Positions 12,656-26,300 of a stretch of DNA of 64,000 bases are shown here, piece after piece (positions within the stretch are counted from its first letter, which is position 1; the number at the start of each line of letters is the position of its first letter). The position numbers and the translations under genes were made by a program. Below the pieces are notes generated by a model that saw only the letters and a program-made list of their open reading frames with translations, did not search any database and was not told the DNA's origin. Source of the stretch: Cladopsammia gracilis (taxonomy: Eukaryota; Cnidaria; Anthozoa; Scleractinia; Dendrophylliidae); the NCBI GenBank assembly GCA_022457155.1, contig JAJGOT010000208.1, positions 1 to 64,000 on the forward strand, written 5' to 3'.

Positions 12656-12895
12656 CTACTGATGGGTTATCAAGTATGACACCTTGCGCAATCAAATCAA
12701 CAAACGGTGAAAGTATAACACCACCTTAAGGATTGATAGCTCTGGTGTCTAGAACAAGGAAAATGATCTGACAGCTATTAAACATTAAACAAGTTTTGCC
12801 TACAAATACGTATAAAAATTATGTTCGTTTAGGAGTGAGTACATTTTTCTTAAAACAGGAACATTGTACTTACATTGCAGGTCATCTGTTCGCTT

Positions 12896-15412
12896 TCACC
12901 GAAAATTCAGTGTGACGTCATCACCAATGAGTACGAAGGGTGCCCAGTACTTTACTGCACTAAACTCGTCAGATTCTCTCATGCTGTTCATGGCTTGGTT
13001 CAGAGCTTTACTGGCACTATTTCCCTTTAGAAGGTGCTGATAGAACCTTTTCATGAACTCTAGAGTGGCCTCGTCATCAATCGCCCACAATGACACCAAA
13101 ACAGAACGAGCACCGGCACCCAAAAATGCACGTGCTATGCCAACCACGCCCTCAGCCTTGATTTCACCACGCGCGCTATGACAGCAACTCAGAACAACCA
13201 GTCTTGCTCGCAACTGAACACGCAACACATCTCTCATTGTCAAAATGTAATCCACCTCACCACTCTTTGGTGCCAAGGCAATTTCGCCTGTTTCCATATT
13301 ACCGTGTGCAGCGATGTGAACCAACGCAACCGAAGGGAGTCGTCTCAACACTTCATCCTTTGTTGCCTGTCTTCCGATGAGAGGCGCACTGCCAAGCATG
13401 GTTCCAATCATTTCTACTTCCTCTCTGGCGCATGGCAACTCCTGTAGTTCTTGCACCCATGGATCACCCACGAGAAGTGCACCAGACATACTGTGATAAT
13501 CCGCTGGACAGTCCGCGATCAGTTTTAAACTGGTCAGGGATGGAATCACGCGAATTCTGAATGATTCGCAAAGGTACTTAGAATTTGGGCACTTAAATGC
13601 CGCAAAAGGCGCCAAGCACAATGGACCCTCGGGGACGAATATGAGTTCACTGCCATGGAACAGGTCTTGGATAGGCTCAATGATTGTGTCGTACAGTGTA
13701 CTTAAGGCACTTTTTTGTTGATATAAGGATTGGGCTTGTTTGTTATTGGGAGGGGATCTTTCATCCGACAGCTTTTTATCCTTCGTCATATCAAATGAGC
13801 GATCCTCGCATTTCACATTAGCTCTTGCACCAATTTCCTGACCAGCAATCTCCATAACAGATTGAATGAAAATGATGATGTCATCCCGCGAACTGATTTG
13901 TTTTCTTCTTAATTCGATGTTCTTTCCTTTCTGACAAACCCAGAAAATTATTTCTTTCTCTTCAATCGCTATAAATATTGTATTTGGAGGAAGGCAACTA
14001 AATAGCTCATGAATACTTCGGTTTCCTGTTTCTGATCCAGTATCGGTTGTTTGAAATGCATAATTTAATTCCATAAGATCTTTTAGAGCCTGTGCGCGTC
14101 CTTGCTCGGCAGAAAACAGAGCCTCCATAACCTCGCCTTGCTTTAACAACAAACGCCATAATCTGGTGTATACCATCTGATAATTATTACGTAGGCTTAT
14201 TTTCCACTTGTCGTTTAACAGAAGACGATCCCTAATACTATTAAATGTTTTTACACTGCACCGGTAATACTCAAGAGCCTCACGAACACAGCCAATACAT
14301 TGAAAGCTAAGACCTAGAGAATGAAGCGATATGGAAATTCCAATACTGTCTCCCAACTCTTTTGCAATTTTCAGGTGACGTTCATGACAGTCTATGGCTG
14401 TTTTAAAATCTCTGAGACTTTGATGGCAGTTGCCAAGATTCCCACACGCCCCTCCTTCTCCTGACCTGTCTCCCAATTCTTTCGCAATTTTCAAGTCACG
14501 TTCATGGTAGTCTATGGCTGTTTTAAAATCTCCGAGACTTAGATGGGCGTTGCCAAGATTTCCATACGTTCTTCCTTCTCCCGACCTGTCTCCCAACTCT
14601 TTCGCAATTTTCAGGACACGTTCATAACAGTCTATGGCTGTTTTAACATCTCCGACACTTTCATGGGCGTTGCCAAGATTCCCATACGCCCTTCCTTCCT
14701 CCGACATCTTTCCTAACTCTTTTGCAATTTTCAGGTGACGTTCATGGTAGTCTATGGCTGTTTTAAATTCTCCGAGAATTTGATGGGCGTTGCCTAGATT
14801 CGCATACGCGATTCCTTCTCCCGACATGTCTCCTAACTCTTTTGCAATTTTCAGGCGACGTTCATGGTAGTCTATGGCTGTTTTAAAATCTCCGAGACTT
14901 CGATGGGCGTTGCCAAGATTCCCATACGCCTTTCCTTCTAACGACATGTCTCCCAACTCTTTTGCAATTTTTAGGTGACGTTCATGGCAGTCTATGGCTG
15001 TTTTAAAATCTCCGAGACCGTGATGGACGTTGCCAAGATTCCCATACGCGATTCCTTCTGTCGACATGTCTCCCAACTCTTTCGCAATTTTCAGGTCACG
15101 TTCAATGTAGACTTTGGCTGTTTTAAAATCTCCGAGATTTCGATGGGCGATGCCAAGATTTCCATACATTTTTCCTTCTCCAGACCTGTCTCCCAACTCT
15201 TTTGCAATTTTCAAGACACGTTCATAATAGTCTATGGCTGTTTTAAATTCTCCATGACTTTGATAGGCGTTGCCAAGGTTTGCATACGCGTTTCCTACGG
15301 CAGCTTTATCTCTGACTTGCTTTGCTACTTTGAGATAATGTTCGAGGTATTCTATGTTTGCTTTAAAAGCGCTAATGTTCTCAGCTCTGTCTTTTACATC
15401 TGCACGAGTTTT
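12896..15412 (-). CDS. TPR-CHAT gene, last coding exon (TPR array and CHAT domain)
   Basis: The acceptor TTTGACAG ends at 15413 and the exon opens in phase 0 with [12 protein letters not shown]; it ends with TGA at 12898-12896. It holds a degenerate TPR, nine strong TPRs, a helical linker with a [20 protein letters not shown] segment, and the whole CHAT domain (839 codons with the stop). The long frame continues upstream of the first Met-like codon: the apparent start at 15214 is a TTG leucine inside a TPR, so an exon boundary, not a start codon, marks its 5' end. Confidence 0.9.
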   Translation of the reverse strand, partial: KTRADVKDRAENISAFKANIEYLEHYLKVAKQVRDKAAVGNAYANLGNAYQSHGEFKTAIDYYERVLKIAKELGDRSGEGKMYGNLGIAHRNLGDFKTAKVYIERDLKIAKELGDMSTEGIAYGNLGNVHHGLGDFKTAIDCHERHLKIAKELGDMSLEGKAYGNLGNAHRSLGDFKTAIDYHERRLKIAKELGDMSGEGIAYANLGNAHQILGEFKTAIDYHERHLKIAKELGKMSEEGRAYGNLGNAHESVGDVKTAIDCYERVLKIAKELGDRSGEGRTYGNLGNAHLSLGDFKTAIDYHERDLKIAKELGDRSGEGGACGNLGNCHQSLRDFKTAIDCHERHLKIAKELGDSIGISISLHSLGLSFQCIGCVREALEYYRCSVKTFNSIRDRLLLNDKWKISLRNNYQMVYTRLWRLLLKQGEVMEALFSAEQGRAQALKDLMELNYAFQTTDTGSETGNRSIHELFSCLPPNTIFIAIEEKEIIFWVCQKGKNIELRRKQISSRDDIIIFIQSVMEIAGQEIGARANVKCEDRSFDMTKDKKLSDERSPPNNKQAQSLYQQKSALSTLYDTIIEPIQDLFHGSELIFVPEGPLCLAPFAAFKCPNSKYLCESFRIRVIPSLTSLKLIADCPADYHSMSGALLVGDPWVQELQELPCAREEVEMIGTMLGSAPLIGRQATKDEVLRRLPSVALVHIAAHGNMETGEIALAPKSGEVDYILTMRDVLRVQLRARLVVLSCCHSARGEIKAEGVVGIARAFLGAGARSVLVSLWAIDDEATLEFMKRFYQHLLKGNSASKALNQAMNSMRESDEFSAVKYWAPFVLIGDDVTLNFR

Positions 15413-18400
15413 CTGTCAAACAAAAACGTGAATTGTTTTTTTACAAATATTTTGAAAGTAGTTTGCTGACCATAATCAAACAAACAATGTGTTTAAACTA
15501 CGGAGAGTTAAATATTGCGACAGAAGTAAATTCTCCCTAACTCAGCTTACTCAACCGCTAAAATTAACTATTGTCTGAAAACACGAAAAATGCTCCAGGA
15601 TAGGATTTTTGGAGTTTTGGCAACCTTGTCCGGGGTTTCTACGCCCACCCCCAAAGGTTTCTACACCCACCCACCCACCCCCCCAGGGGTTTCTTCGCCC
15701 ACTCACCCACCCCCAGGGGTTTTTACGCCCACACACCCACCCCATGGGTTTCTACGCCCCCGCCCCCGTCATTTCTAAAGCAGAGAAGGTTGCTCCCGAA
15801 GCGCTCCTTTCACGTACTTCGTTTCTGTTATACTTTTACAATGCTCTGATGCAGTACTTTAAATACAGTAAATAAATTTACACTTTATTTCGGTGTCAAG
15901 TGAATGCAGTTTGCGCGAAAGTGCTAATTGGGGACACCGTAAATAGGAGAAAGTAACATTATAAACTGACCTTTTCTCCGTCGATATCTTTCTTTTGTTC
16001 TTTGACAAACCTGTTCTTTAATGCCCATAATTCCTGGTTATTCTTGTCAATCTTATATTGGTTAAACAAATATAAATAATTGAAATGAAGAAAAAATACT
16101 ATAATATATTGATAATAAATGACCGTCCCGTGGTCATGTCAGGTTTCCTTGGTAATTATATAGAAATGTTTTTTATATTGTTTTATTTTATTTGCAACAT
16201 TTTGCTAACAATGTAATACAATACATTATTATATAAACACCAATGAAATACCAGGTGAGCTTTCGCGCGTAAACATCATATCTTCACACGTGAGAATAAC
16301 ATGTTATCTTCACACGTGAAAAGATCACCGTTGCTATCATTACATAATAAATCGCGCCTTTCGCAACGGCGCCTTTGTCAAAGTAGTCTCGACACAATTT
16401 CAGAATGGCGGACGAACCTAACTGGAATCTAAATATTCTCGATTTATCGACGATAATTCTAAATGCAGATTTATTGATGTGTCCGAAGATGATGTTGACA
16501 AGCTTATTGCTCAACAAGAGAACGAAAATACGAAGAAAAAGACCATGTATGACCTCGACATTGTTGTTTTACTTTAGGACTACAAAAAAATATTGAGGTG
16601 AAATGGTTTAATTTCATTGGTGTTTATATAATAAACAGAACATTACATGGCCTCTTGAAGATACGAAATTTCTCTTCTTGTGTTGAAAAATATTTTTCAA
16701 CACTCGAAGAGAAATTTCGTATCTTCGCGCGGCCATGTAATAGCAGAGCACTCGCCGAGCCGAAGGCTCGGCTGCGCAGCCCCATACTCATACAACCGTC
16801 CCGTCATTTTTCATGGTCATGGCTAGCGGAATGTTTCGCGGGCGCGTCGGTCCGTGTGCACGTCTGTCCACCCGTTACGTCATCATCGATGATGACGTAT
16901 ATGGAGAGAGAGGAACTGGGAACGAGGCTTTGTTTTTCGCGCGCTTCCCCGCGGTTACAAACAGGGCAGTTCGCAAAAGCTTGCCTCCGCGCCAAAACCA
17001 ACACAACCTGTACTCGTCAAAGGAAAAATCACGGAGAAAGACAAACAAGATACGCCAATTCCTGAAGCAAAGAAAACGGACCCTAAAACTCGCGAACGTT
17101 CTGAATATGACGGCGAACAACCTTTGCCGAAGAGGAAAAACACTGGATATCGGACAAACAAGCATAAACAGAAAAGCAAGTAACTGTCTAAATGTGATTT
17201 GCAAAAATTGTTTAGTTAAGCCTATGTAAGCTTAATTTTACCAGAAAAATTTTCTCCAAGTTTTTACATTTAGAGCTAAATTACATCTTTGAATATCCGT
17301 CGTTTTGGCAATGAAGCCAAACAACGCTCTGCTTTTGATTTTGCGGAAGATTCCCGTTCTGATTTTATTTGTTTAATACAAGAAACTTTAGCGACTAGTC
17401 AAAATGCGATAAATTCTCTGACAGCTAAATGGCGCGGTAAAAGTTTCTGGTCGCCCGCTCTTGGTAAACAAGGCGGCGTTGCCATTCTTGTAGCTGAAAA
17501 TACTGATTTCAAATGTTTACAATGGAAAAACAGATTCTTCTGGTAGAATTGTTAGTGTTTTAACTGAACTCGACGACACCAAAATTAATTTGGTTAATAC
17601 TTATGCACCCACGAATCCAAGTGAACGTAAATGCTTTTATGATACAATTCATGAATATTTTTTCAGACTCTTTTAAAATTACTGGCGATTTTAACTGCAT
17701 TGAAAATGTTTCTGATAAGTTTGGAGGAAATCTTACAATTTCCACGGATTTGAAAGATCTGCACAAGAGTTCATCGTTTATTGATATCTGGCGCAAAAAA
17801 AAACACGGCCGACTGAAAAATACAATGCACATGGTTTAACGCGGATAAAACTATCGGTACACGTTTGGATAATTTTTTTATTGCTCAGGACTTGTATGAT
17901 TCCTTTCTAAAATGTGAAATTTTGCCTTGTGTTTTTTCCGATCATGATTCTGTTGATTTATCCGCAATTTGCATAATGCATTTTCCCGTGGACCAGGACT
18001 TTGGAGGCTAAATTTAGAATTTAATATTTACGATATCGGATACGATATGATCTCAGAAATTATTAAGAAACATGTATTGTACCGGAAAGCATTTAATTCC
18101 ATTCAAGCTTGGTGGGATTTTCTTAAAGAATCTATAACATTAGTTGCCATAGATTTTGGTCGAAGTAAACAACGCATATTTAATCGCGATAAGGCCACGC
18201 AACTATAATTTCTTTGATCGAAGCAAAAGGGGCTCTTATTTAAGGAGATAACTTAGCGAAAACCACCATAGAAACGCTCGAAAGAGAAATTCGAGCCGTT
18301 AATTTATCCCAAATGAGAGGAAACCAAATTTGTAGCAGAGTCAAATGGCTTGAAGAAGGTGAAAAACCTAGCAAATTCTTTTTTACGCTCGAAGCAACAC

Positions 18401-20285
18401 GGCTCAGAAAAATACTGTTCATTCTATTTATAACTCCGCCGGTGTTAAAGTCTTTTAACAAGACTCCGGCTCATTTCGACTTTTACCGTAATTTGTACTC
18501 GCAAGAACCTGTTAATTTAACAGTCCAAACCGAATTTTTGAACAAACTTGAAAACAGATTAGAGCGAAATTTTAATTATCCTGCGAAGAATCAGTTTTAT
18601 CTTTGGCTAAAATTACCCACGCAATGCGTGGACTTTCTTCAGGGAAACCCCCCGGTTCAGACGGATTACCTCAAGAATTTTACGCTAAATTCTGGGATCT
18701 TTTTGGCCTTATTTAGTTTGGAAAATAATTCTTTCAGTGATTCAACGCAAGGAGGCGTGACTAGGTTACTTTACAAGAAAGAAGATAGGAAAAATTTAAA
18801 AAATTGGTGACCCCGCCATTTCGCTACTCGATGTTGATTACAAAATTTGTTCAAAAGCTCTTACAAACAGACTTTCAAAAGTGTTACCCTCGATTATTCA
18901 AGAAGATCAAACTTGTTCCGTCCTAGGTAGGACGATTTTTGAGAATTTATTTATTTCTCTTGCGTGACACTCACTGTCAAGCAAATATGAAAATTATAGC
19001 TATTAAATCGTAATTCCACTCAAGTCGGGGGTGAGGCAAGGAGATCCCCAGTCTCCACTTTTGTACATTTTATGCGCAGATGTTTTGGCTACCAGTGTAA
19101 GAAAGGATGATACTATTGAAGGTTTTCTCCTTCCAGAAGCCCGAGGAAAGCGTTATAAAATTCGCCAATATGCGGATGACTCCACATGTTTTGTGAAGTA
19201 CATTTTTTCTTTAGACAAATTGTTTACCTCACTTCACAAATACGAGACAGGTACAGGGACTAAATTAAATGCCATGAGGTTAGGAGCTTGGTGCTCACAT
19301 CCGGACAATCCTTATGGCCTGACGTGGGTGTCAAGAATGTGAATCTTGGGTGTCTGGTCTAGCAATGGTAATGCAAATTTGAAACCGGATAACTGGCTAC
19401 CACGCCTTTCCAAGCTAGATTAAAATTTGAACCTGTGGAAGGGTGTGGGGTGTTTTCACTCCCACCCTATCGGCACTACTCAATACTAGGTTTTTAGTTA
19501 ATGTTAAGACTATTTTCTTTTACCTAATGGACTTCTGCTTATGATGAGAATGACATGCGAGCGCGCTTTTTCATTAAGACCATACTTATGGTATATGGGT
19601 TTTTCGAAATAAGGCAACTTTCCACAATGGCACCGAGAACTCTCGGGCCACTGTAAGGGACATAAGGAATGACATCACAACACAGTTGCAAATTGATTTC
19701 TCCCGAATGACCGAACAGAAATTTTCTCCTATGTGGTGTCATCCGAATATTTGTGAAGCTTGTGACTCATAATTGAGCTACTGGCAACTCATCATTTCCA
19801 AATCAGTTTTTCGGGTAATTTTCCAGACGCAACAGATGTATTTTATTCGAAAATTAGTCATACTAGTTATTCTAGACCGAGAAAATGTTGTTTTGTGAGC
19901 TATTGTGTAATTTGTGCAGTCTAAATGTACTGTGCAGACGGTCGCGTTATACGCGAAATTGAAAAATAGTCGGGTCGTCAATCTTAATTCTAATTTTTCT
20001 TGTGCTTCCGACCTTTCACCTAAGTTAACCTTATCATTATCGTTTCTGTTCAGAGAGCTCCGCTGTTAGGCTAAGCCTATCTATATATATTATCCTCTAT
20101 ATACACTACTTACTAATAATATAGTACAATACGATACACTTCTTACAGTATGTTACTTACAATAGACCAATTTCAATACAGTACTTACAATAAAAGTTTA
20201 TTTACAGGGCATTACATACAAACAATGCGATCCTTTTTCGTTTTTCGTTTCTAACCCCTACCCTAACCCTACAGCAAAAAAAGAA

Positions 20286-20355
<70 letters not shown>

Positions 20356-23300
20356 GACAAAAATAAAACGATTAGAGAAGAGGGGGGGGGTTAACTTGTC
20401 GTCCTATATTTGTGAGAGGTAAAGCATGAGCTTTTACCAATTTTTATTGTGAATTTGAAGTTTGTTATTTATTTTAGCTATTGAACTTTCGATTCATAAA
20501 CTGCTTTCAGATATTGATTGAACACAACTTTACAAGGGAGGGAGCTGTTGAGTCTGCACCTAAAGATATACTGTTTGGAAATAAGAATTACGTGATATTT
20601 AAGAAGTGCATTTTCAACTGCTTTAGTAATTCCGAAAATCGCCTCACTTCCATTGATTTCGTAATCTTCCAATAAATGCTTAATTGAGTGCCAGAAACTT
20701 GATACCAACGGACAACTGAAAAATAAGTGACACCTCCGAAGATTGGCAGAAGGTACAGAGAGGAGAGTCAATCTTTCCAATTTTAAAAAGAAAATCATTT
20801 AAAGGCAATATTGGGTTCAAAATCTTATACTGAAATTCACGCGTCTTGGTGTCAATTGCGCATTTAAACGCATTACTGTAGATAAATTCCCAGTTCAAAT
20901 CGTATTCGGAGGCATAAGCTTCATCGTATTTTTTCTTTGCTGTGGGAGTGATCGAACGTTTGGACACGAGAATATTATATATTTCCCTGGAGGAGATTTT
21001 TGCTAAAAGAAAGGTTTTATCGTTCGAATACAGCAACACGTCGTCAGTCGGGGGTTCAGTTTTGATGAGTACTAATGGAGGGTCGGAACTCATCGCCTTC
21101 TTCCACTCCGCTGGAAGGGACTGGTGGAGACCTTTTAAAAGCATCATATCCAGAGCATTCAAGTTTTGTAAGGTAGTATGCTGTTTGATACATATCTCAT
21201 TAAAGAAATCCCCGACTCTATGAAGTCCCAGGGAAAAGAGCTTACGACTAAAAACTGATTTTTGTCCAGTACAAATGAACTTATTGTTCCATAAAATCTG
21301 ATTGACAATTTCTTCCAGTGTGAGTAACAGGTTGAACATTCAATTTCGTCCAAGTGGTTAGGCATTCCCTGTAATAATCAGGTAGCTTAAGTGGCAGCTT
21401 CGATAGGTCAAAGTTGCAATGAAAAAGACATTTACCGCCGACGATGCGAAGATAGTAATCGAGTATAATTTCCCAAGAACATAATGAATCATCCATAAAC
21501 TTTTTTATACATATTACTCTCTGCGCGTTAACAAGGGATTCAATATCTGGCATTTTCAAATCATCCTTTTCAATTGAGTTAATAAGAGCGAGTCGTTTTA
21601 CTTTGTCCTTACCAGTCCACACAAAATTATAAAGAACGTGATTGACTTCTTTAATGAATTTAGAATCAGCTGACATAAGGCTTACGCGATAAAGAATTTT
21701 AGGAATAGCAAACGTTTTGATTATTTGCGCATAACTCGCGCATGGATTGTGAAAGTTTGGGTACGTATTCTGAGTTACTATCTTTTAGTTCAAGTTTCCT
21801 TATTGTGCTTTTAGTCTTTTTACTGTTTTCTAAATTGAGGAAATACTTATTGTTTTTTCGCCTTTTTCATATCATGTTGCTCGTGATCGAATAATCGTTC
21901 CTTTAGTGATGTAGTCATACTCCTTTTCGTATGTTGCTCTTAAAACATCAATTTCAATTTGCGTATCAACAGACTTGGTGTAGGTTGAAGTTTCCTCCGC
22001 CAATTTTTCCTCAGCAATTCTTAGCTTATTTTCAATTTCAGTGACCCTATTACGCCGTTTCTTTGACCTATCTTTGCTACACCGAATGGTTTCCTTTCTA
22101 ATGTTGTATTTTAGCCAGTCCCACTGAACTCTAACATCATCAGAATATTTAATCTCCTCGAGCCAAAAAGGGACCTGCTGCTCAATGAGTTTAATATACT
22201 GTTCATCATCAAGAAGACTATTATTGAATTTCCAAAAAGAATGGCCCGTGATTAAATTGTCTTATGCTATCAATATCTAGAGTGATTGCTGAGTGGTCAG
22301 TTTTGATAGAGGTTAAAATATCGGGTTTTTTTCTATGTCATCTTGTAATAAATTGCTTGTTAACCAGAAATTAAGTCGTCTTTGAATCAAGGGGTGTTTC
22401 TATCTCCAAGTGTAGCGCTTCGTAAGTGGATTTCGAACCCTCCATATGTCAGACAAGTCATTTTTCAGCATGATATTGTTTAAATTCTTTATGCAATCTT
22501 TTACAGAGGGCCTCCCACCTGAACAGTCAAGATCTGGATCGAAAGTTGCATTAAAATCACCACCCGCTATAATATGGACCTCTGATTGATTAATGTTATT
22601 CTCGATATGGGCATCGATTTCCTCCAAGAACTGACACTGTTCTGTTGATTTGGTGGGTGCATAGATATTTACAAGTAAGAAAGGTGAATCCTGGATCAAG
22701 GTATCGAGGATTATAAAACGTCCTAAGTCGTCAACGTGTATCGACTTAACTTTGAAGTCCAAATTTTCTCGCACCAATATGAGAACTCCTCGGCTGTGGG
22801 ATGAACCGTGTGAAAAGAACAAGTCTCCTCTCCACTGTTTCCGCCATTGGTTTTCAATATCTCTAATAGTACTATACGTTTTTTGAAGGAAAAATATGTC
22901 TGCTTTTTGTTTAAGTAGCCAGTTGAAAATACACTTTCTTTTTTCAAAGGTGCGAATCCCTCTTACATTCAGAGAAAGCTGTTTAAATTGAAAGTTATTA
23001 CCGTTTGTTTCAGCTTATAACAAACATTTAGGCCCCGTCCACACGTATCCGGATATTTTTGAATCCGCAACTTTTTTGTTACGGATTAGAAAATATTCGC
23101 GTCCACACGTAGCGTATTCGAATCGTATTTGCCCGAATTCGCCGGATACGTGTGGACGGAAGGCCAATCCGCAACAAAAAAGTTGCGGATTCAAAAATAT
23201 CCGGATACGTGTGGACGGGGCCTAAATAGCATGCAAGCCGTGAATGAAAATAAACGAAACAAGTATAAATAATGCCAGAACAAAAGAACATTACTGCGGT

Positions 23301-26300
23301 GACAATGAACTAAAAAAAAATGACAAAGGAAACACTAAATATAAAATAGCAACCAGCAAAAAGCTGTTAATTACGTTGCTACAGCCGAGTCTTTAGTTCA
23401 AGTAATTTATCATGTCTCTATGCTCCACAAAAGTAAATTACTATAAATGAAGGTTTCAGGCGAAAAATAAAATCATAAAGTTAAAGTTAAAGTTACTCCG
23501 ACAGGGGAGTAAAATGTCCATCTATGAAGAGTTTGTCCGGTTCCGCTCGACTAGAAAAAGCTATTTTATCTTCTTTCTTCGCTTTCTTTAAGGTGTCGAT
23601 CTGTTTCTTCCTGACATCGACGACTCCTTTAGGAAGGTCAGCAGATATTCCCATACCTTTGCCTTTTAATAGCTTTGCTTGTGAAAAGACTTCTTCGCGG
23701 TCTCTGTAGCGAAGGAAGCGGGCAATGATTGCACGGGGTCTTTCTTGGGATGGATTAAACTTGCCAATCCTGTGTACTCTCTGAAATTCTATTTTCCCAG
23801 CATCTTCAATGTTAAGTTCGTTTACAAAGAAATTAAACAAAACATCACGGGTGATTTCTTTTCCCTCAATCTGTTCTGGAATGCCATAAAATCTAAGGTT
23901 CTCTCTTCTTTGATAGGTTTCCAGGTACCATTGTTGTTGGCGCAAGGCGTTGACCTCCTTACTGAGTTTATCGCGTTCCTTTTTATGCTCTTCCACGTCA
24001 ACTTGATCGAGTTAATGCCGTTCTCTATCTCGTTCACAGTTTTTACGTTGGTGTTTAATGAGATTTCCAGCGTTGTTACCTTCTCTTGTAACTGGTTCAC
24101 TTTCTTGTCAATGCTGTCCACATGCTTGTTTATGCTGTCAACTTTCTTGTCTAAACCAGTAAGTTTTTCAAGGACTTCTTGAAGTTTGGGCATTATGTCT
24201 GCGGCCATGATGTTGTCCGCGCCTTCGGGACTACGAATTGCACTTAATTTTGTTCTTTTGTCTTCCGGAGAGTTGGAAACGCTTTCAGATGATTCTAAAC
24301 TGGTTTTCCTGCCTTTTCTTTTAAAGTATTGACTGATTTCTTCCATAAAACGGGTATCCAAAAACCTTCTCTTGGTGTGAATTTCAGGAGCTAACATTTA
24401 CACGACTAATCTCGAAGCATGCTCGACCCAGTCTCCAGTTACAGCTATTTCAATTTAGGTTGTCGGATGAGAGCTTCAAGCGTGCGCAACGAGACCGCAA
24501 GGTACTTTGGGATTTTTATGAATACGATAAATTGACCAAAGCAAATTAAAATGCCTCGTCCATACAGCGAAGACAAACATTTATGATGCTAACATCCACC
24601 TCACTCATCGCACTAACAAACGCAAAAACCGGGAACTAAGCTAAGACCAGTTTACAACTACCCATAATAACTTGCGGTCTCGTTGCGTACGCTTGAAGCT
24701 CTCATCCGACAACTTAAATTGAAATAGCTGTATATAGAAAAAAACGAACAGCGACAACAACAAACGTCTGCGGTTATTAATATCAGGTAAGATAATATAT
24801 TATCTTGTTTGAGAGTCCAAACATTGAGAATAAGGGATAAAAAGAGATAAAATATTTTGTGGGATGTGAGAAAATAAAAGGTGAGACAGAATGTATGATG
24901 ATTATCATTTACACATGTATGGTCATAATTTATCAAAAAAAAAACAATTATTAGCATCACAGAAAGTGCAATGTATGACCATGACATATATGTAAAATGA
25001 CTTTATAATGACTTTATAATGACTTTATGTATTGACAAAAAATATATAACCTATATTAAATCCAGGGGTCAATTCAATAATACTTTTACAACTGTAATTT
25101 ATAAGTGTAGCTATTGTTTTCAACCTCTGAAACAATGGTTACACTTGTAAATTACACCTGTAAAGGTTTTATTGAATTAACCCCAGTGTAGGATACTGCT
25201 AATCCCTTATCACACCACGTGATGGCTTCCTTGAACTGTTGCAGCTTAACGCAGGCACTTGCCCCTGTTAAAAATATATAGAATTGTGTGAATAAGAGTG
25301 AATGCCTTTACCTATGTACAGAAAATATATTTCACTCTTTTATCAAAAAGCAGAATGAATTGACTGTGTTACGTTAAGCTTTAACGGGTTTTTCAAATTG
25401 TCTCACAATGTTTTTAATTGTTACATAAACTGTATGTTACTTGCCTGTAGTGGAATGAGTTAGAAATTGATAAATGTTTGCCAAAAAATGATAGTATTAA
25501 TTTGCAATAAATAATATTCTTGTCATTATTGCTACACTCTACGCTTACAGATATCGTGTTTATTACCATGTAAGTCATTAAATGAAAATAAATCAATATT
25601 TAGTTGCAGTGTTGGCCCATCCCTTGTAAAAAAATTAGCGCGATCGCACCGCGATAAGCGCGATCGCGGCGCGAGTAAATCGCCAAAGCGTCGCGATAAG
25701 CGCGATCGCGCCGCGACAAGTCTGATCGCGCCGCGACATGCGCGATCGCACCGCGAGCAATTCGTAATCGCGCCGCGAGCAATTCGTAATCGCGCCGCAA
25801 GCAATTCGTAATCGCGCCGCGAGCAATTCGTAATCGCGCCGCGACAATCGCGATCGCGCCGCGATAAGCATGATTGCGCCGCGACAAGTGTGATCGCAGA
25901 GACTTCTAATAATAATCGCGTCGTGATTTCCACTGCGACAGTCTACGCGATTTTTAAAAGATTGCGGAGTTCTCGGATAGTACATTTAAGAATTTGCCCT
26001 TGTTGCCGAGACCAACTTATGCGAGCATCCCGAGATACCGGCGATGTTTTAATGTCGCCAGGTGTTTCGGCATGTCGATCATACTTACCAAAACCTCGGG
26101 ATATCAAAAATATATTAAGCTTATATATAGGTTTGAAGGTTTGAAATATTGCCAATCAAAAATAAAGGTTATAAACTTTTAACACAATCGACTGTTCAAT
26201 GTCTCACTTTTCTCTTCGCAGCTGATCTTTCCACCGCGAATGATTATGGTCGTTCTGTGACTTCTTGTTGTAGTGACTGTAGTTCGGCGTGTTTATCTTA

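Larger units (their letters stand above)
20470..24420 (-). mobile_element. Internally deleted Tx1/L1-like LINE
   Basis: A LINE on the minus strand with ORF1, endonuclease, linker and the C-terminal zinc-knuckle region all recognisable, but with the reverse transcriptase core absent between roughly 21,790 and 21,770. A 192-base MITE (23031-23222) interrupts the ORF1-ORF2 spacer. It lies in intron 4 of the TPR-CHAT gene in the same orientation. Confidence 0.8.

Noticed and set aside
14975..15469. 164-codon open frame on the plus strand
   Set aside because: It is antisense to the TPR array; the 120-base repeat has no stops in that frame, so the frame repeats with it. No family features.
15551..15875. 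Pro-rich and Gly/Trp-rich frames on both strands
   Set aside because: Artefacts of the C-rich repeat in intron 5 of the TPR-CHAT gene.
20250..20275. Interstitial telomere repeat (CTAACCC-like)
   Set aside because: Only about three imperfect units next to an AT microsatellite; too short to claim telomeric origin.
25532..25985. Three overlapping minus-strand frames of 95-133 codons rich in SRRD/ARGAI
   Set aside because: They are translations of the GCGATCGC minisatellite in different frames.
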